A stretch of DNA of 60,147 nt from Chelatococcus caeni (GTDB taxonomy: Bacteria; Pseudomonadota; Alphaproteobacteria; Rhizobiales; Beijerinckiaceae). Shown here in pieces: positions 51,274 to 60,052 of this stretch. The stretch's first letter is position 1, and each line of letters starts with the position of its first letter. Made by a program: the position numbers and the translations under genes. The notes under the pieces were generated by a model. That model was not told the DNA's origin and did not search any database. It saw only the letters and a program-made list of their open reading frames with translations. Location of the stretch: NCBI RefSeq assembly GCF_014196925.1, contig NZ_JACIEN010000012.1, positions 1 through 60,147 on the forward strand. The letters are read 5' to 3'.

Positions 51274-51297
51274 ATGAGCTCCATGATGATTGGCTAA
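51274..51297 (+). CDS. possible seven-codon leader ORF before the Rad50-S24 gene
   Basis: The strong GGGGGAG at 51257-51263 precedes ATG 51274, which opens MSSMMIG and stops at 51297. The large gene's ATG at 51302 follows four bases later without its own ribosome site. Termination-reinitiation would then set the level of the large protein. This is inferred from spacing alone. Confidence 0.35.
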   Translation: MSSMMIG

Positions 51298-51301
51298 CGC
51301 A

Positions 51302-54300
51302 ATGAACGACCAGCCTGAACCGATACGTCTTGAAGATTACAGCCTGGATGAAGTTGTCAGGCTACTGACGGCGGGCGTGCCGGTTCACCGTGCGAATGAA
51401 GATGCCTTCCGGCTCGATACAGACGACAAGCGTAAAGCGTTTGCGTTCTATGGGCGCAATCGCGATCTGTGGCCGCGGAATCGCACCGTTCAGGCAAAGG
51501 AAGTCGAAGGGCTCCTTACGGCGCTCGAAGCGGAGCTGCCGGCCGCGACGGCCAGGACCTCGCGTTCGGCGGGCGCCCGGCCGATCTGGCATCTGGAACG
51601 TGTTGAGGCGCATCGGTTCGGCGGACTCCACCGCCACCTGGGTCCGAACGGCGAAGACCCGGATGACTTCGTTCTCGATATCAATAGGGAAATTACGCTT
51701 GTCAGCGGGTTCAACGGTGCCGGTAAGACCGCATTGTTGAGCGCGGTGATCTGGTGCCTGACGGGCAAGGCGCTGCGGTCGCAGCATATGCCGCATGAGG
51801 TGCACGAACCCATGGCGGTCGAATGGACCGCGGACAGCGAAGCAATTGGCGAGGGTGATAACCGGCCTGAAATAGCCATTCCGCCGATTGTTCCTATCCC
51901 TTCTGCCGAAAATCTTGAAAAGCTCGCCGATCAGCCGAAGCTCGATACCTGGGTAAGGTTGACGTTTAAACGCGAAGACACGGCTGAAATCCGCAGCGTG
52001 ACGCGAAGGGTGCAAGTGTCGGGCAAGAAGCTGACGGCTCCCGTAGAAGGGCTGGACGCGCTCGGTATCCCGGCGCTGGCGCTTGAGGTAGGCACGTTGA
52101 TGCCAGGCGTTGCTGCACATATGCGCTTCGATGAGAAGACCGACTTCACGCAGGCCGTTTCGCAGCTAACCGGACTAAAGCCGCTTGAAGAGCTCGGGCA
52201 CCGTTCAACGCGGCTCGTCGGACGCCTGCGGAATGCCGAGAAACGCACGACGGAAGAGGCCCGCGATCAGAAGACAAGCGATTTTGCGAGCCGTCTTCAA
52301 ACGCTTGTCGAGAACTGGGAGGAACGTTCCGATCTTGGAACGCCGCCCAGGATTCTGATGCCGGGGGAGGAAGAAGGAGAAGGCGAGAACAAGGCGGGCT
52401 GCGCCTCCTCCATCGCTGCCGCGCGCAAAGCTTTGCAGGAACTGCAGAGCGAAATGATGTCCACGATGGAAACCATCCTGGGCCGCCGTGTGGAACTGAC
52501 CTCAAAGCAGGATGCCGACGCCATGACCGGCGCCCTTGATGCGGCTGCCGAACGTTTGAAGGGTGGCGCTTTGCGGGAGCTGCCCTCGATTGGAACGATC
52601 CTCTCCCTTTCAGAAATCTCCGAAGAAGAGGCATCTGACGCGCTAAAGGCGGTGGAGGATATTCTCGCGCGAGCGCGAGCGCTTGCGACCCGGCTGGAGG
52701 ATGAGCGTCAGGCGACACGCTGGCGCCTGTATGCGCGCGTGGCCGACTGGCATAAGAACGCTCACCCTGACAGTGATGTGGTGAACTGCCCGGTTTGCGG
52801 AACGGACCTTGACGAGGTTCCTCCCGACGCGTTGCTTGATATGTCGGTGAAGGCGGCGCTGGAGAAGTGCCGCGAAGCTGACAGCGATATCGCGAAGACC
52901 GCCTCGGAATGGGAACGTGACGAGGCGGCCTCCTTGCTGCACGCTCTGCCCGAAAGCCTGCGGGGTTTCGCTGACAAGGCATTGCCGGATACCCTGCTGG
53001 CCATTGTTCGCAAGGGCTATGTTGACGAGCTACTTGCACACAGGGCTTTCTCCGGCCGCCTGGAGCCGCTTCAGAGGAATGCTCAGGCGGTCTGGGAGAT
53101 AGCGGCAAGGGAGAACCCGTTGCCGGATGCGCCGCAGCCGGCGAACAGCAAACTTCCCGAGCTTTTTGCAGGCAGTACGCTGCAAAAGCGGCTTGCCGCC
53201 ATCGTCCACGCTTTGATGTTGCGCGCACACCGGGCGGCAGCGGGCGATGTCTTGAAGCAGTTGATGGTGCGCTATGTCGGCGCCCCGCAATCCGCCGAAG
53301 ACCAAATACCTGCCGAACGGGAACAGGCAAAGCCGCAGGAACGCTCGCTACGCGATCAGATTGAAGCGATCCGGCGCGGCGTTCAAAACGCATCCCCAAT
53401 CCTTTCGCTCATACGTCAGCTTGATGAGCTCGAGCGGGTGCGACAGGCGTGGGAAGCCGAGGAGAAACGGCTGAAGTTGCTGGAACGGGCGGCGGATGCG
53501 GTGGAACCTTTTCTTGAGTTTCCGGCACTGGTCTATGAACGGGTTTCGGGGCTCATCAATACGCTTGATCGCGACACCGGCACCTGGCTGGGCAATATCT
53601 ACCGGCCGCACTATCGCGGCGGTCCGGATTATGGAGGGTTTGAGCCAGGCGAAGATGGAGGGTTTGGACTTCGCGCCGGGCTGGGCGATATGCGCGTGCC
53701 TGCGCATCAGGTGATGAACGCTTCGCTTTTGAGGGCGTGCGTTTGGGCTTTCCTTTTCGGTCTGTGGGAACACGTGCGGACTCAGTCAGGCGGGCTAAGC
53801 TGCATTCTGCTCGACGATCCCCAGACTCATTTCGATCCAATTAACAGCGAGAACTTTGCAGCCACAGTGCCGAAGATGCCGTCGCATGGGATGCGGCCGC
53901 TGATTGCGTCGAACGATATTCGCTTTGTTGCGTCGGTGCAGGACAAGCTCCCTTCCCGCGCCGAAGATGCGCCGACTTGGACGGCGCTGCGGCTCGACCC
54001 TGTGTCGTCATCCAGGCTTACAGCATCGCTCAGCCCCGCTATCGAGGAAATCAGGGAAAGGCGGGATCGCTGGATCGAAGACGAAAACGACTCTGCCAAG
54101 GCGCAGGAGTTCGTGAAATGTGTACGGGTCGACATCGAAAACAGGCTGTGGAACCTGCTCGCAACTGACCCCCTGGTCATGCACTCCCCGACCCTTGGCG
54201 ATCTGCTCGGCCAGCTACGCCACGCAAGGAATGCTGGAGAACGGCCTTTCGAGGAACCGCCGTTTGAAAAGCTGCTCACGCACCAAGCGCTTCGAGACAG

Positions 54301-55300
54301 CGCGCTTTTTTACAAGATCATCAACAAGGCACATCATCAGCCGTCCATGATCACGCCGCAGGATGCTGCCGACGTGAATGAAGTCTATGAGAGTGTGCAC
54401 AGCCTCCTGAGGAGTTGCACGGCCTCATACGCGCGCTTTCTCGGACGACTCACTCATGAGGAGCGCGATCTGGTGCAGGCGGATGCACCGTCAGCGCCCG
54501 AGGCAATGGTTCTGCCGGACACGCCCCTGCCGATGCTTGGCACCTTGGCCGCGCGCAGCGCCGCTGACATTCTCGCGGTCACCGGCGACCAGGAATATCT
54601 GTCCCTTGGCTCGCTCGGCGCCGTTGCCCTGTATGTCATCCGCGGTCCCACGCTGGGTTCGGTTGCACTGGCCGGGCAGGTTGTCATCGTCTCGCTCGAT
54701 CGCGATGCAACGGAAGGCGAGCCGGTCATTGCGCTTCATGGGAGCAAGATCTATGCGCGCCGGTTTCATAGGGACAAGAAGGACCTTTCACGAACGATCC
54801 TTGCCGCGGATCGCTCCGGGACAGAACGTGTGCCGCCGGCCTTGCTCGTCCCCACGGCAGAAACTCGCGTCATGCCGATCGTCGGCGTGCTCTACGATGC
54901 GCAAAACCTTCCCGGGCGCGACGAGGCAGTTGCTGCGCGCGCCAGCGACATACTTTCCCGCAAGCTGGCGGTGGCCAGTATCGTTGAGGACAGCGCATAT
55001 CCTGTCATACGGAATGGGGACACGGTGCTGCTTGAGGCTGTTGATGATCTCACGCCCGCGAAGCTAACGGCGCTGGAAGGGCGAATCGTTGCCGTAACGG
55101 CTCGGAGCGGCGGTGAGAGCTACGGGTATCTGAAGCGCCTCGGCCAACGGATCGAAACGGGCGCGCGCATCTTCGAGAATATAGGTCTCAACGGCCAGGC
55201 CGTGTGCATCTCGCTGGGTTCCGCCGTTCACAGCGCCGATAACCTGACGCTTGAGCGGCTTTGGCGGGTTCACGGCGTGCTTCGTTCCGGCAGTCACTGA
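51302..55300 (+). CDS. Rad50/SMC-like ATPase fused to a LexA/S24-like peptidase region
   Basis: From ATG 51302 the protein has 1332 residues (TTG 51290 is possible). Walker A SGFNGAGKTALL is near 135-146, coiled coil follows, a Rad50-type zinc hook CPVC lies at 496-499, and Walker B CILLDDPQTHFDP is near 834-846. The last 120 residues look like an S24 peptidase: VEDSAYPVIRNGDTVLLEAV with Ser near 1231, then GESYGYLKRLGQ with Lys near 1278. A second, degenerate copy (RGPTLGSVALAGQVVIVSLD, then KIYARRF without Lys) precedes it. I know of no described system with this fusion. It probably senses DNA ends and triggers cleavage or signalling. Confidence 0.72.
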   Translation: MNDQPEPIRLEDYSLDEVVRLLTAGVPVHRANEDAFRLDTDDKRKAFAFYGRNRDLWPRNRTVQAKEVEGLLTALEAELPAATARTSRSAGARPIWHLERVEAHRFGGLHRHLGPNGEDPDDFVLDINREITLVSGFNGAGKTALLSAVIWCLTGKALRSQHMPHEVHEPMAVEWTADSEAIGEGDNRPEIAIPPIVPIPSAENLEKLADQPKLDTWVRLTFKREDTAEIRSVTRRVQVSGKKLTAPVEGLDALGIPALALEVGTLMPGVAAHMRFDEKTDFTQAVSQLTGLKPLEELGHRSTRLVGRLRNAEKRTTEEARDQKTSDFASRLQTLVENWEERSDLGTPPRILMPGEEEGEGENKAGCASSIAAARKALQELQSEMMSTMETILGRRVELTSKQDADAMTGALDAAAERLKGGALRELPSIGTILSLSEISEEEASDALKAVEDILARARALATRLEDERQATRWRLYARVADWHKNAHPDSDVVNCPVCGTDLDEVPPDALLDMSVKAALEKCREADSDIAKTASEWERDEAASLLHALPESLRGFADKALPDTLLAIVRKGYVDELLAHRAFSGRLEPLQRNAQAVWEIAARENPLPDAPQPANSKLPELFAGSTLQKRLAAIVHALMLRAHRAAAGDVLKQLMVRYVGAPQSAEDQIPAEREQAKPQERSLRDQIEAIRRGVQNASPILSLIRQLDELERVRQAWEAEEKRLKLLERAADAVEPFLEFPALVYERVSGLINTLDRDTGTWLGNIYRPHYRGGPDYGGFEPGEDGGFGLRAGLGDMRVPAHQVMNASLLRACVWAFLFGLWEHVRTQSGGLSCILLDDPQTHFDPINSENFAATVPKMPSHGMRPLIASNDIRFVASVQDKLPSRAEDAPTWTALRLDPVSSSRLTASLSPAIEEIRERRDRWIEDENDSAKAQEFVKCVRVDIENRLWNLLATDPLVMHSPTLGDLLGQLRHARNAGERPFEEPPFEKLLTHQALRDSALFYKIINKAHHQPSMITPQDAADVNEVYESVHSLLRSCTASYARFLGRLTHEERDLVQADAPSAPEAMVLPDTPLPMLGTLAARSAADILAVTGDQEYLSLGSLGAVALYVIRGPTLGSVALAGQVVIVSLDRDATEGEPVIALHGSKIYARRFHRDKKDLSRTILAADRSGTERVPPALLVPTAETRVMPIVGVLYDAQNLPGRDEAVAARASDILSRKLAVASIVEDSAYPVIRNGDTVLLEAVDDLTPAKLTALEGRIVAVTARSGGESYGYLKRLGQRIETGARIFENIGLNGQAVCISLGSAVHSADNLTLERLWRVHGVLRSGSH

Positions 55301-55575
55301 CCTCCTCACCGGTAGCGAGCCTGCGAGTTGGCTAGGGCGCACCTGCCGCAGGCGGGCAACTCCCTCATGTTGGCGTGTTTCGAACCGTGAGCCTATCGGC
55401 GCGAGACCGCCCTCGCTGTGGATCGCAGTCGACAAGCAACCTGGCCGTGATCAATGCGAAGCGCACTGCGGAGCGTAGCCGAGAAGCTCGCCTTCGAAGG
55501 CAGCATGAAACTTGCCTCCAACGTCGTATAGCTTGCAAGCTATTCCGTCAAACCTTCTGTAGTTTGGGATGTCGA
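55301..55575. other. convergent intergenic region
   Basis: This is 275 bp between the Rad50-S24 gene and the integrase end. No gene, clear terminator or repeat is seen. Confidence 0.4.
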
Positions 55576-56847
55576 CTAAGCGGCTGCTCTATCGTTTCGG
55601 GCGGTCGGTGCGGCCTCCTCCTTGGCGTCGAGCAAAGTGGCGATCTCTTCACAGGTTCGGGTTACCGCGAGCTTCAGTGCCTCATCGATATGGACGTAGC
55701 CCTGTGTAACGCTCTGAGCGGCATGGCCAAGAAGCGCGCGGATAGTCAGCTCCGAGAAGCCCAAATCGCCGGCGACGCTTCCGAATGTGTGGCGCAGCGT
55801 GTGGGGCGTCACCCCCTTGATCCCCACGCTGGCGCAGAGCCTGAAGAGGCAGGCCTTAGCCGCCGTGAAATGCCCCTCGCTGATGTCGGATGGGAAGACA
55901 TAGGGGCTGTTGCCTCGAATTGGCTGGCTGGCGGCAATCTTCGCGGCGGAGGGGCCGATCGCGCGGATCTGCGCGTCTCCCTTGGTGTCGGGGAACGCCA
56001 CATAACCTGCGTCCGCATGAAGCCAAGGCCGTTGCAGGCCCTGGCCCTCGGAGATGCGGAAACCCGTGAGAGCCAGGAACCGGACGATGGCAAGCGCCAC
56101 CGGGTTTTCGCCGTTGCGCTCTGCGTGCCGCATCGCTGTGCCCAGCAGCTTAATCTCGGCAACACTCAGGCGGCGCTGCTTCTTCTTGCCGGCCAGCTTT
56201 CGCGCTCCGCGGCTGGGATGGCTCTCAAGCTTGTCAAGCCGGGCGGCATGACCAAGGATGCTCTGGAGGGTTCCGACAGCGCGAGACGCAACGCCGGGGC
56301 CGCCGGTCGTGACGCCGCCTCGGCCCTTACCTCGAGGCTTTGCCGTCTTGCCAGCCACGATATCGGACTGCATCCCCTCGATGTCGGCCACCTTCAGGGT
56401 ATGGGCGAGGCGCTTGCCCAACAGCGGCTTGATGTGCGTTTCGATACGGCTCTTGTCCATGGCAAGCGTCGACTTCTTGATCGGGCGGTTGCGGCGGCCG
56501 AGGATGCGGCCAGCCCTGGCCTCCGTGAGATACCAATCGCAGAGATCGGAAACCGTGACCTGATGGTGGGGATCGTCATCGGTGTCGGCGGGGTCCTCGC
56601 CAGCAGCGACAGCGCCTAGCTTGATCTTGGCTTCGTCGCGTGCGTTCTCGACGGTCATGATGCCGAAACGGCCGATATTGATACGGCGGCTTTTTCCTTC
56701 AGCGTTTCGGTATTGGATGATGAAGGTCTTGACTCCGGCCTTGGTCACGCGGACGCCAAAGCCCTTGAGCTCTCCATCCCACAAGAATGCTTGCCCAGTA
56801 GCTGGTGCTTCCAGCGCCTCCACGGCCTTCTTCGTCAGCTTGGCCAC
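55576..56847 (-). CDS. int: tyrosine recombinase integrase of the element
   Basis: A 423-residue P4-type integrase. A DUF4102 arm-binding domain comes first (MAKLTKKAVEALEAPATGQA, FIIQYRNAEGKSRRINIGRF), then a SAM-like core-binding domain and a catalytic domain with Arg in LALTGFRISEGQ, HTLRHTFGS, LLGHAAQSV and the Tyr in TQGYVHI. It reads away from the tRNA-Gly 3' half at 57032, the normal layout for an integrase that uses that site. It should integrate and, with RdfS, excise the ICE. Confidence 0.93.
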   Translation of the reverse strand: MAKLTKKAVEALEAPATGQAFLWDGELKGFGVRVTKAGVKTFIIQYRNAEGKSRRINIGRFGIMTVENARDEAKIKLGAVAAGEDPADTDDDPHHQVTVSDLCDWYLTEARAGRILGRRNRPIKKSTLAMDKSRIETHIKPLLGKRLAHTLKVADIEGMQSDIVAGKTAKPRGKGRGGVTTGGPGVASRAVGTLQSILGHAARLDKLESHPSRGARKLAGKKKQRRLSVAEIKLLGTAMRHAERNGENPVALAIVRFLALTGFRISEGQGLQRPWLHADAGYVAFPDTKGDAQIRAIGPSAAKIAASQPIRGNSPYVFPSDISEGHFTAAKACLFRLCASVGIKGVTPHTLRHTFGSVAGDLGFSELTIRALLGHAAQSVTQGYVHIDEALKLAVTRTCEEIATLLDAKEEAAPTARNDRAAA

Positions 56848-57031
56848 GTCGCTTCCTCGCTTGATCGTTCTGCTTACACGGCTTAATCATAGCACCCATG
56901 TAAGCAATATGTAAGCAGTGCAGGCGGAAATTTAGGTCTATCGTGGCGAGTTGTGGCGAATGGCGGTCAGCCTAACGATATGATTTGTAGCGCATTTTCG
57001 CATTTCTGGATATTGTGGCGCAAGAGTTTCT

Positions 57032-57081
57032 CAATCTTGCCAAGGTTGGGGTCGAGGGTTCGAATCCCTTCGCCCGCTCCA
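57032..57081 (+). other. tRNA-Gly(GCC) 3' half, putative attR
   Basis: Starting with CAATC-TTGCCAA-GGTTG (anticodon arm, GCC), the sequence continues through the T arm GAGGGTTCGAATCCCTTC to CGCCCGCTCCA. The 5' half is missing, and the preceding bases are unrelated. This is what remains at one end of an element that inserts into the 3' part of a tRNA gene. It marks the right boundary of the ICE. Confidence 0.78.
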
Positions 57082-57290
57082 GTTTCTCTCGAACATCAAA
57101 GGTTTGTAAGCGCGACCGCTGGTCGCCGCCTTTGTCTTTTGTCGAGAAGACACCAACAAGGCACCACGCGGCCGAACGCGTTTCCCGATAAGGCTCTGCC
57201 CCTTCGCCCTTCCCGGCGGCTAACGGCATGCCGACGTGCGCTGAGCCCGCTATTGGCAGAAATCCGGACAGATTTGTCGTTCTTGCCAAG

Positions 57291-57333
57291 TGGCGGGACG
57301 CTAGAATCTCATGCGTTTTTTAGCGTCCCGCCA
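57291..57333. repeat. 13 bp inverted repeat hairpin
   Basis: TGGCGGGACGCTA (57291-57303) and TAGCGTCCCGCCA (57321-57333) are perfect arms around a 17-base loop rich in T at its end. It lies 73 bases before the DUF899 gene. It may be a terminator or an operator. Confidence 0.5.
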
Positions 57334-57405
57334 GCGGAAGCTTGTGGTCCGCGTGCCGACGGTGCAGGCGCCCGCCGCAGCAGGGGCAGAAAAACGGAGA
57401 GAGCG

Positions 57406-58200
57406 ATGGTGGAGTCAATGAAAGGCGAGCTCGGGGCTCCCAAGATTGTTGATCGCGCCACGTTTCAGGTCGAAGTGGACGCGTTGCGCGTGCGCGAAAA
57501 GGCCCACACGAGAGAAGGCGACGCCATCGCGGCCGCCCGTCGGCGGCTCCCGATGGTGAAGGTTGATGGCACCGTTCCGCTCATTGGCGAAAACGGACCG
57601 GTGACGCTGTTGGATGCCTTCGAAGGCCGCCGAATGCTCGTCGCCTACTATTACATGTGGTTCGACGGCCGGCCCGCGCCGGAGCAATGCGAGGGCTGCA
57701 CCTTCTTCACCACCCAGGTTCGTGAGCTTTCCCATATCCATTCGCGCGACGCTACCTACGCCACGTTCTGCCAGGGCTCTCATGAGGAGAGCGTCCGCTA
57801 TCGCGCGTTCATGGGTTGGGAGATGCCTTGGTACTCGGTACCGGATGCATCGCTCGGAACACTCCTCGCCGGGCGCCAGCAGGGCTTGATGTACCTCATC
57901 TGCTACCTCCGGCAGGGATCGGACATCTTCGAGACCTACTGGACGACCCGTCGCGGTGTCGAGGCGATGGACAACAGTTACCGCCTGCTCGACCTGACTG
58001 TTTACGGACGGCAGGAGGATTTTGAAGACTCGCCCGCCGGTTGGCCCCAGTACTGGGGCGAAACCAACCATCCGTTTCGTCGCGACGGCCGGCCGATCTC
58101 TCAATGGCGGCGCTTGGAAGCGGGTCATTCCGACGATCTGGGGGCTGACCATCCGGAAGCGAACAGTGACGGACATGGTTGCTGCAGCGGGAGCAGCTGA
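57406..58200 (+). CDS. DUF899 (thioredoxin-like fold) protein
   Basis: ATG 57406 follows GGAGAGAG. The 264-residue protein has the DUF899 pattern: LRVREKAHTREGDAIAAARR near the start, LDAFEGRRMLVAYYYMWFDG, GCTFFTTQVRELSHIHSRDA and VPWY-type MGWEMPWYSVPDASLG. The family has a thioredoxin-like fold, and its C-terminus here ends in CCSGSS. It lies outside the ICE boundary and is probably chromosomal. The function is unknown. Confidence 0.88.
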   Translation: MVESMKGELGAPKIVDRATFQVEVDALRVREKAHTREGDAIAAARRRLPMVKVDGTVPLIGENGPVTLLDAFEGRRMLVAYYYMWFDGRPAPEQCEGCTFFTTQVRELSHIHSRDATYATFCQGSHEESVRYRAFMGWEMPWYSVPDASLGTLLAGRQQGLMYLICYLRQGSDIFETYWTTRRGVEAMDNSYRLLDLTVYGRQEDFEDSPAGWPQYWGETNHPFRRDGRPISQWRRLEAGHSDDLGADHPEANSDGHGCCSGSS

Positions 58201-58262
58201 GACGCGTCCGCACGAACCCTTCAACCCGAAAGCATCGCATTGGAGGCTGGAGGACCATGACA

Positions 58263-58346
58263 TCAGCTAGCGATTGTCGTGTCGCGGTCACGCGCCACCA
58301 TCGCCAGTGCCATGTCGATCCCGGCGGTCACGCCCGCCGAGGTCCA
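58263..58346 (-). pseudogene. DJ-1/PfpI-family C-terminal scrap
   Basis: The minus-strand frame reads WTSAGVTAGIDMALAMVARD followed by RDTTIAS and a stop. TSAGVTAGID is a hallmark of the GATase1/DJ-1 family (GlxA-type and isonitrile-hydratase-like proteins). Only about 30 codons remain; upstream the frame is lost. Confidence 0.65.
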
Positions 58347-58373
58347 CAGTACGGCCTGACCGGCGGGTTGGTG

Positions 58374-58973
58374 TTATACGCTTCGAAGCGTTGCGACGAC
58401 CATGGCGGTGGCCAGCACGCCGTCGAGAACGAAGCAGAACTCCGCCATCGAGCGCACCACAACCTTGTTGTTCACGTGGTGATAGGCGTCCCAACCGGCA
58501 TGGGCGAACAGTCCCGCGGCGACCAATAGCGCTCCGAGGGCGGGATTGACGAAGAGGGCCAGGACGGCTGATCCGCCAAAGGCAACCATGGCGGTCGCTT
58601 GCAGCGGCAGGTCGTGATTAGGGCGTCTCAAGGCCCGAATTACCCCGTAGGCGGCGAAGAAACCGGCGACCATCAGCATGAGCCACGTCGCCTCGAGGGG
58701 AACCAGGCCGAGCCTTGCGACGGTGATGACCGCCACCGACAGCAGGAACACCGGCCAGGAGATCCACGGAACTTCGAGCGAGGCCGCCGCCAGGTAGACA
58801 AGACCGGAGGCGGCAACGACGGCAGCGAAGTCCGTGCCGTGCTCTGCGCCGCTGAAGAGGTCGATTGCAAGAAAGGTCGCAAAGGCCAGCCCAAGCAATG
58901 CGGGCCACCATTGGATAGACCGCCATCCCGTCACCGGTGTGCCAGGCGGCCTGGATGATGACGAGTTGTCCAT
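58374..58973 (-). CDS. six- to seven-helix membrane protein of unknown function
   Basis: ATG 58973 follows AGGAGTG. The 199-residue protein has hydrophobic segments ALLGLAFATFLAIDLFSG, FAAVVAASGLVYLAAASLEV, WPVFLLSVAVITVARLGLVP, LMLMVAGFFAAYGVI, TAMVAFGGSAVLALFV and ALGALLVAAGLFAHAGWDAY. The DAYHH and AEFCFVLDGVLA motifs near the end are notable. It resembles small conserved membrane proteins of Alphaproteobacteria that I cannot name. Confidence 0.75.
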   Translation of the reverse strand: MDNSSSSRPPGTPVTGWRSIQWWPALLGLAFATFLAIDLFSGAEHGTDFAAVVAASGLVYLAAASLEVPWISWPVFLLSVAVITVARLGLVPLEATWLMLMVAGFFAAYGVIRALRRPNHDLPLQATAMVAFGGSAVLALFVNPALGALLVAAGLFAHAGWDAYHHVNNKVVVRSMAEFCFVLDGVLATAMVVATLRSV

Positions 58974-59420
58974 TGTCACTCCTGATCTGCGGCAACGGTC
59001 GATGCTGAAGCGATCGGGCGCTACGGTAGCAACGGTCCTGCCTGTCAGGAATGACAAAGGGATGCCTATTTCTGCCAGGTGCTCGATCCCGCCCACATCC
59101 ACTCTGTAGGTGCCCGGTCGAGAGGCACAGCGGATGGAGCGCAAGCCCGGAGGGCTGCGGCGCGTGTCCGCAATGCTGGACGCGCTGCAGATGAGATCTC
59201 GACGCCTCCGGAAGCGCTGCTTTTGATGAGCTTTGGCATGCGCAGCGTTGGGAACGAGAACCGCCTGGCGAGCCCCATGGCGAGACCCGCCCACGCTTTT
59301 CCTTTCCTTTTCGGCTGGCCCTCTTCGAGCCATGCCGGACGCGTGCGGCTTTCGTGGCCATCGCGGTTCTCCGCAACGGGCGCCGGGCTGGCTGGCGACG
59401 CCGCCGTCTCGGACCCGCCG
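58974..59420. other. 447 bp gap with a partial ICE leader copy
   Basis: The stretch holds an incomplete type-A leader and ATG at 59359-59387, nearly identical to the ardC leader. The frame that would start there (MATKAARVRHGSKRASRKGK) has no recognisable family. It looks like debris of a related element. Confidence 0.45.
59359..59387 (-). repeat. partial copy of the ardC type-A leader and start codon
   Basis: TCGCGGTTCTCCGCAACGGG at 59361-59380 continues CGCCGGG. Over 27 bases it differs from the ardC leader (36651-36677) at two positions. The other half of the hairpin is absent. It lies outside the integrase-side boundary. Confidence 0.6.
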
Positions 59421-60050
59421 TCAGCAGGGGCTCGGCCTGAGGGCCTGATCGACGGCCATCGAAGCCTCGAATGCGGTGCTTGCCGCGTGTCCTTCAACGG
59501 CCGCGTAGAAGACGAGACGAAGGTGTCTCTCCTGATCGATGGTGAAAGTGGCATGCTCGAAGGTCACCGGCCCGATGCCGTCGACCAGGAAACTGCGCCG
59601 CCCCTCGCAGCGGCCGTGGACATCGTGGCGGGTCCAGAGATCGCGGAACTGCGGAGAAATCCCCTCCAGGGTCTCGACAAGTGACACCATGTCCTCGTCT
59701 TCAGGGGCCTGGGCAAGGTCGCGCCGGAAGCTCGCGAGGATCTGCGGCGCCTGCTCCTGCCACTCCAGGATGCGGCCGTGCAGGCGGTCGTCGGCGAAGA
59801 GCATCCACAACATGTTGCGCTCGGCCGGGTCTCGCGCCTCGAATTCGAACAGGCGCTCGGCCGCGGCATTCCAGCCGACCACGTCCCAGCGCAGGTTGAG
59901 CACATAGGCCGGCCGCCGCGTCAGGTCGTCGAGCAGCCGCCGGGCCAGGGGCGGCAAAATGCACCACGGCCGGCCGGAAAGGACGGGCGGGCGCTGGTGG
60001 GCCAGCAGGAAGAGGTGCCGGCGCTCCGTCTCGTCGAGCTTCAGCACGCG
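59421..60050 (-). pseudogene. XRE-family regulator (MmyB-like ligand-binding domain), N-terminus lost to an IS
   Basis: The visible 208 residues carry the MmyB-like region: LFLLAHQRPP, DDLTRRPAYVLNLRWDVVGW, NAAAERLFEFEARDPAERNM, LWMLFADDRLHGRI, then FRDLWTRHDVHGRCEGRRSF. Family members have an N-terminal Cro/CI HTH, which is absent here because the right IS copy begins at 60054 in place of it. The regulator is therefore disrupted. Confidence 0.86.
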
Positions 60051-60052
60051 TG

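Larger units (their letters stand above)
1..57081. mobile_element. right-hand part of an ICE/plasmid-like element, ending at a tRNA-Gly attachment site
   Basis: This span combines an RPA replication initiator, excision-control genes (RdfS-, FseA-, QseM-like), the SSB/DUF2493/Toprim/strawberry-notch/ParB/RadC/ArdC block found in alphaproteobacterial ICEs and plasmids, accessory defence islands, and a tyrosine integrase reading inward from a tRNA-Gly 3' half. The left end is outside the window and no type IV secretion genes are seen, so self-transfer cannot be shown. It could equally be a plasmid that can integrate. A second copy of the 50 bp tRNA segment on the far left side would settle this. 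Confidence 0.5.
56848..57405. other. 558 bp gap with attachment site and hairpin
   Basis: This region holds the integrase promoter, the tRNA-Gly 3' half (57032-57081) and a 13 bp inverted repeat (57291-57333). Direct repeats of GTGGCGA lie near 56943-56960 and could be integrase arm sites. No gene is seen. Confidence 0.5.

Noticed and set aside
57000-57081. Complete tRNA-Gly gene
   Set aside because: No sequence able to form the 5' acceptor and D arm precedes the anticodon arm; only the 3' half is present.
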